14,952 nt of DNA from Conidiobolus incongruus B7586 (Eukaryota; Entomophthoromycota; Entomophthoromycetes; Entomophthorales; Conidiobolaceae), in the NCBI GenBank assembly GCA_000697335.1, contig JNEM01017038.1, positions 1 to 14,952 on the forward strand, in the 5' to 3' direction. Under the pieces are notes generated by a model that saw only the letters and a list, made by a program, of their open reading frames with translations, made no database searches and was not told where the DNA came from. Numbering within the stretch: the stretch's first letter is position 1; every line of letters starts with the position of its first letter. Of this stretch, positions 10,731 to 14,952 are shown in pieces. The translations under genes were made by a program, and so were the position numbers.

Positions 10731-10737
10731 TTTTATA
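10731..10737 (-). promoter_or_regulatory. TATA-like box upstream of the quinone reductase
   Basis: The minus strand reads TATAAAA here, about 63 nt upstream of the start codon at 10668, a plausible distance for a fungal TATA element with a short leader. AT-rich surroundings make chance likely. Confidence 0.28.
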
Positions 10738-11022
10738 ATGATATAATTTTAATTTGTAATAATAAAAGATAAGAGATGTTGAATGTAGAAAATTATTAAA
10801 GGGTTAAATTTAAGTTCAATAATATTGGAGTTTCAGTTATCTCAATTTAGTAGTATGATGATGTTTAATTCTTATTATCTATTATCAATACCCTGAATTG
10901 ACATTTTTTGTGACTTGATACTGAATTTTGTTTTTATTGGCTAAATTAACCATATTTATCCAATAAATTTTACTCTTTTTTGAAAAGGTGATATTTCAAT
11001 AGGATTGAGAATTTGGTTAAAA

Positions 11023-11061
11023 TGACGACGTCATTGGATTAATTAATAGGAATATATAAAA
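11023..11061. promoter_or_regulatory. CRE-like / CCAAT / TATA cluster
   Basis: At 11023-11033 the sequence TGACGACGTCA contains GACGTC (11027-11032), one base from the CRE core bound by ATF/CREB-type bZIP factors. It abuts ATTGG (11033-11037, a CCAAT box on the minus strand) and lies 20 nt before TATATAAAA (11053-11061) on the + strand. A second minus-strand CCAAT is at 10936-10940. The site is about 360 nt upstream of the quinone reductase start, so it could be that gene's stress-responsive upstream element, or a + strand or two-way promoter. Confidence 0.3.
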
Positions 11062-12111
11062 TGTAAACACTTAGTTTATATCAAGTTACACAGAATATTT
11101 ATTATCCATTGATTCAAAAAAATTGAACGTCTAACCATTTAAAGAGCAAATTAAATAATATAATATTTTAGAAATTAAAAATTCATTAATATAAAATAAA
11201 AGATATGATTCAGTATTCTGTGTTTTGAAAAAATTTAAACAAATTGAATTCGAAACAATTCAAAAATTTACGTTAAATGCCAATTCATAATTAAGTTGTT
11301 TCAAAGTTAATATTCAAAAAAAATAATGTTTTATAAAAATAATTAAAAATTCCTATTATAATTACAATATAATATCAAAATTGTATTTTATTATAAATCA
11401 ATTCGAAATATTATATAGTTTAGATGGTTTTTGGCTATTAATAGTAATATTACTTTGTTCTTGATTTCCTTATTTAAAATTAAGGTTAAGGTTTCGTTTC
11501 AAAAAAACACTTTTGAATAAGATTTGTTGTGAAATTTATAATAAATTTACATCAAGAGTTTTCGAACGTTAAATCTTTGAAAGCATCAATGATATAACCA
11601 AGGAATATTTTAAAGCATGGAGGAAGATTTGCAATAAATATGCTTTATAAGGCCTTTTATTTATCTCTAATATACATTAAATTTAGAAAAAATGAGGAAG
11701 TTATAATGTAATATTAATAAGTTTATCCTTATCATATAGATATTAGTGAATAATAAGAATATTTTTGGGATAGAGTTTAAATGAATTATATCTATAAATT
11801 AAATGTATTAATAAAAATAAACAAAATAATAGTTGTTATCTATACTTATTTTTATAATTGGATAATATAAACTGTTATTTTGAACCTTTCATTGGTTTTC
11901 CTTTGTAGTGAATATATAATATATTAATAAAATTCATTATACAATTGTCATTCATTATAGATTTCATTTTTAATGTAAAGCAATATTTATATTTCAGTAA
12001 AATTTATTATTTAATTTATTATCTTTAAATATATGTTAATTATAATTTGATCTAAATAATGGTGGATTATAAATAAATATTATTAATTAATTATTATACT
12101 GTAAATTTAAA

Positions 12112-12140
12112 TTGATAGATTAATTAACCTTATCTATCAA
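12112..12140. repeat. Small inverted repeat
   Basis: TTGATAGAT (12112-12120) and ATCTATCAA (12132-12140) are perfect 9-bp complements around an 11-nt spacer, giving a modest hairpin about 370 nt beyond the Rat1 stop codon. Its role, if any, is unknown. Confidence 0.6.
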
Positions 12141-12327
12141 AATAAATTAAATATTTAATTTGTCATAAAATTGTTGAAATAAATAATGGTGAGCATTTTT
12201 AACAATAAAATATTAATAATTCAAAAAAAAGTTTAATTTCAAATACTCAAATTTTAAATATCAAATAAATCATATCAATATATTAATATAGACAGACTAA
12301 ATATAACTAAAAGATTATTAATCTAAA

Positions 12328-12350
12328 TTTATTGTTAATTTGTATTTATT
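12328..12350 (-). terminator. Candidate poly(A) signals of Rat1
   Basis: Two AATAAA hexamers on the minus strand (TTTATT at 12328-12333 and 12345-12350) lie about 160-180 nt past the Rat1 stop, a reasonable 3' UTR length. Base composition makes this tentative. Confidence 0.3.
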
Positions 12351-12512
12351 AAAATTGAAATTAAGGGAATTCTATGTTTTGTGAAATTTTGATTAATAGT
12401 AATGAATTGCTAAAATACATTTAAGCAAATTAATTTATAACTTTTTTGATATAAGTATATAATAATGAATATCATACATAGTTGCACAATTAGAGAAATT
12501 GCTTATAGAATT

Positions 12513-14952
12513 TTAATAGCCGCCTCGATAGCTGCCACGTGCTCCTCTACCTCTGTTATTACCTTGATAGTATCCACCTCTGTTATTGTAGTGGCTACCT
12601 TGGTGACCTTGTTGAGATGCGTAAGGTCCTGGATGGTAGTTGGGCTGATTGGTGTGGTAAGTATTGCTTTGGTATCCCGAATTGTCGCGACCGGGATTGT
12701 AGTGATAGTTACCTCGTCCACGATGATTATTGGTAGGATACCCAGCATTGGGATTATTATGAGCATATTGGTGATTTTGATATCTAGGATTACGATTGTT
12801 ATGATGATATCCTTGTTGATGGCCATGCTGTTGACTATAGTTATTATATGGAATATTGCTGTGACCGCGATATCCTCCTCTATAGCCGCCACGATCAGAA
12901 TGTGGATGGCTGATGCGAGGAGCTTTGTATACTTGAGGCTCTAAATCATGATTGATGTAGTGATCATCTCTTTGTGGGCCATACCCTGCAGAATTATCCC
13001 TACCAGGGAAATATTCGTGACGAGAATAGTCATTTCCATTGCGATTGGATCTAGATGTGCTATTTTCAATATTGGCAATATCGAAGTTATTGAGTACACG
13101 ACGAGGAGGTTGAGCACCTGGAAGTAACTGAGCTGGATAGACAAAAGATTCAGGAGGTTGAATCATTTTGTATAAAGCGCAAAATGCCCTCTCATTATGA
13201 ATATCAGGTTTATTCACTGGTTGAAGTGGGCTTGGATAAGTGCTATGAGGAACAAAGTTTTCATCACGAGTAAGTGAACCAGAAATCCCCTTTGAGTATT
13301 TTGTGTTAATTGTTACTGTATTTTCATCACTTCCATGAACAGTATAGAGTTCAACAACTTGTGGACACATTGGATTATTACTGCCCAAGAAAAGAATCTC
13401 ATTTCCAACAGAATTACGCTTAGTTTCTTCTTCTGTAAGTTGTGGATATACAGATTCACAAGCTTTTAACAGGCGTTCTTCTTCAATAAATGGTAATATG
13501 ACGATAGCTTGCCATGAAAATTTCTTTCCATTCATATCTTGTTCAAAGTCTTCAGGATAAAAATCGATGATAGAGGACTCTGGGTTTTCCATCAAAAAGT
13601 GGAAAGGTTCAGGAAGATGTTGTTTACTACCAGCTGGTAATACTCCCATAAGTTGTTCAAATGGTTTAAGAGGAGTACCACGATTGAATTCAACATGGAA
13701 ATTTTGGTCGAGAAGTGTGAGATCACTAGCAAAAGGAGGATAATGATAAGGATAGAACCATTTCCAAGAAGCACAGCCCTAATTGAATAAAAGTTATTAA
13801 ATAAATTCATATAATGAACAAACTAAAAATTACTTGGTAGTAATATCTCATAACCCATATTAAACCTTCCATATAACTTGAAGCCAATCTAAAAAACTGA
13901 TTAGTATTCTACTTTAATATATTATATCTTGATTACTTTTTGCGGAATTCTATATCATCAACATCTACGCCAAATTTACTTTCATAATATCTTTTTTTGT
14001 AGCCTGGTTCATGAAGTTTGATAGTGTCCGTTTCAACTTTTTCTTCCTGCTCAGTTTGGTCTTCATCAACGTCTTCGTCAATATCGTCATCAGGATCTTT
14101 TTCATCGTCATTGTCATGATCTTCTGTTTCATCTTTGGATTCAGAAACTTCAGTATTGTTTTCTTCATTTCCAGGTTGAGTTAAATTTTCATTTTGATGT
14201 CCAGAATCATCTTCAGGTTCAGAGCGTTTAGCAGGTATAACTGATTGTGTTTGAGGTGGCGTAGTGGCATTTTTTCTAGCAAGCAGTTGAGCTCTCAATT
14301 TTGCAGCTACTTCTCGGTTTTCATCTTCAGATTTTCCTTTTAATTCAATTCCTTTAGGAGTATTATTCTGATTTTGTCTTTGTCTGTAATATTCTTCACG
14401 CTCACCACGCATCCTGAAGATTTCATCTTCAAGACCAGCAAGTTCCTCAAGAATTAACTTAACACGAGACATATTGATTTCACCGTTATGTGTAAGGTAA
14501 CCGTTAACGGTCGTTAAAGTACGCTTCCACATTTCTACAAGACGATCAATTGCACCTTCACGAATTTCAAGAGAAGGTAAATGGGGTAAGAAATCATTTC
14601 CAACAAAGAAAATAAGAAATACCCAATCGTCAATGGCATTTTCTAAATCAAAGGGAAATATTTGATCAGGGTTGCGCAATTGAACAGCCAGATATTCTCT
14701 TAAAACATTAACATGTAACAATACAAATGGCTTCGTAGGATGCTCATCGGGTGTTGTCGCAGTTTCAGGATCAGTTCTTGCAACTGTAACTGTACCTCTA
14801 GCTACTGTTAACCAAAGTTAGTTATTGAATTTAAAAATTTTAAAATAAAAGCTTACATCTGCAATTAGCAGCGCTATGTCCCATTCTGCCACATTTAGTG
14901 CATCCTCCTTTACTTTTACCAGCAAAGACATCTTCACGAAGTAATTTGAATC
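12513..14952 (-). CDS. RAT1: 5'-3' exoribonuclease 2 (Rat1/Dhp1/XRN2), N-terminal part outside the window
   Basis: Nuclear 5'-3' exonuclease that degrades 5'-monophosphate RNA, drives torpedo termination by RNA polymerase II and trims rRNA and snoRNA precursors, usually with Rai1. Visible exons (minus strand): 14857 to the window edge, 13937-14804, 13834-13888 and 12513-13778. The introns are 52, 48 and 55 nt, all GT-AG, and 760 codons stay in frame to a TAA at 12513-12515. In order: [10 protein letters not shown], a CCHC zinc knuckle ([14 protein letters not shown], 14861-14902), the end of conserved region 1 ([20 protein letters not shown]), a Lys/Glu-rich helix, a long Asp/Glu-rich linker (about 14019-14150), [11 protein letters not shown], then conserved region 2 ([36 protein letters not shown]). 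The C-terminus, about 130 residues, is rich in Asn, His, Tyr, Gly and Arg with RGG/RGGY motifs. The zinc knuckle separates it from cytoplasmic Xrn1. About 250 N-terminal residues, including most of the catalytic acidic cluster, lie beyond the right edge, so activity cannot be confirmed here. Opposite-strand open frames over its tail are shadows. Confidence 0.95.

Larger units (their letters stand above)
10669..12512. other. Intergenic region between the quinone reductase start and the Rat1 3' end
   Basis: This holds the 5' region of the quinone reductase (candidate elements listed separately) and the 3' flank of Rat1. No coding frame, tRNA or mobile element is convincing. The segment around 11540-11660 is a little less AT-biased; its + translation includes a short run (ESINDITKEYFKAWRKICNK) that could be a coding relic or chance. 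Confidence 0.5.

Noticed and set aside
12465-12944. + strand 159-aa hydrophobic open frame, membrane-protein-like
   Set aside because: It is antisense to the Rat1 Asn/His/Tyr/Gly tail. Ile/Val-rich hydrophobicity is the expected complement of AAT/CAT/TAC codons, and there is no independent support.
12503-13144. Other minus-strand frames over the Rat1 last exon (129 and 67 aa)
   Set aside because: They are out of frame with the conserved Rat1 sequence that runs through the same bases.

Overview
The window is nuclear DNA of an AT-rich, intron-containing eukaryote, most likely an early-diverging fungus. Two genes carry eight short GT-AG introns (48-73 nt), intergenic DNA is roughly 80-90% A+T by eye, and the best-conserved proteins are a Pst2/Obr1/WrbA-type flavodoxin-like quinone reductase and the nuclear 5'-3' exoribonuclease Rat1/XRN2. 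The species cannot be fixed from sequence alone. No bacterial, viral, retroelement or CRISPR feature was recognised.

Left edge (1-1716, + strand): the 3' part of a very serine-rich protein gene built on a 33-nt (11-codon) tandem repeat, about 41 units, followed by a serine/threonine spacer and a tyrosine/proline-rich C-terminal tail. Its 5' end lies outside the window, and a one-base loss in the array interrupts the reading frame. The opposite strand of the array also stays open and would encode acidic repeats, but this looks like a shadow.

Middle (1717-9171): about 7.5 kb without a convincing gene between two convergent genes. It falls into two composition blocks: moderately AT-rich DNA to about 5.9 kb, with one weak relic-like open frame and a trinucleotide palindrome, then extremely AT-rich DNA from about 5.9 to 9.0 kb.

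Right part (9172-14952, - strand): a complete six-exon quinone reductase gene (404 aa) with an unusual Gly-to-Leu change in the expected FMN-phosphate loop and a roughly 200-residue charged C-terminal extension. Next come 1.8 kb of intergenic DNA with a possible promoter cluster, then the 3' 760 codons of a Rat1/XRN2 gene in four visible exons, including a CCHC zinc knuckle, an acidic linker, the second conserved catalytic region and an RGG/Asn/His/Tyr-rich tail. The three genes are functionally unrelated and look like ordinary chromosomal neighbours rather than a cluster. No clearly new system is visible. The most distinctive features are the serine-repeat protein and the modified, tailed quinone reductase.
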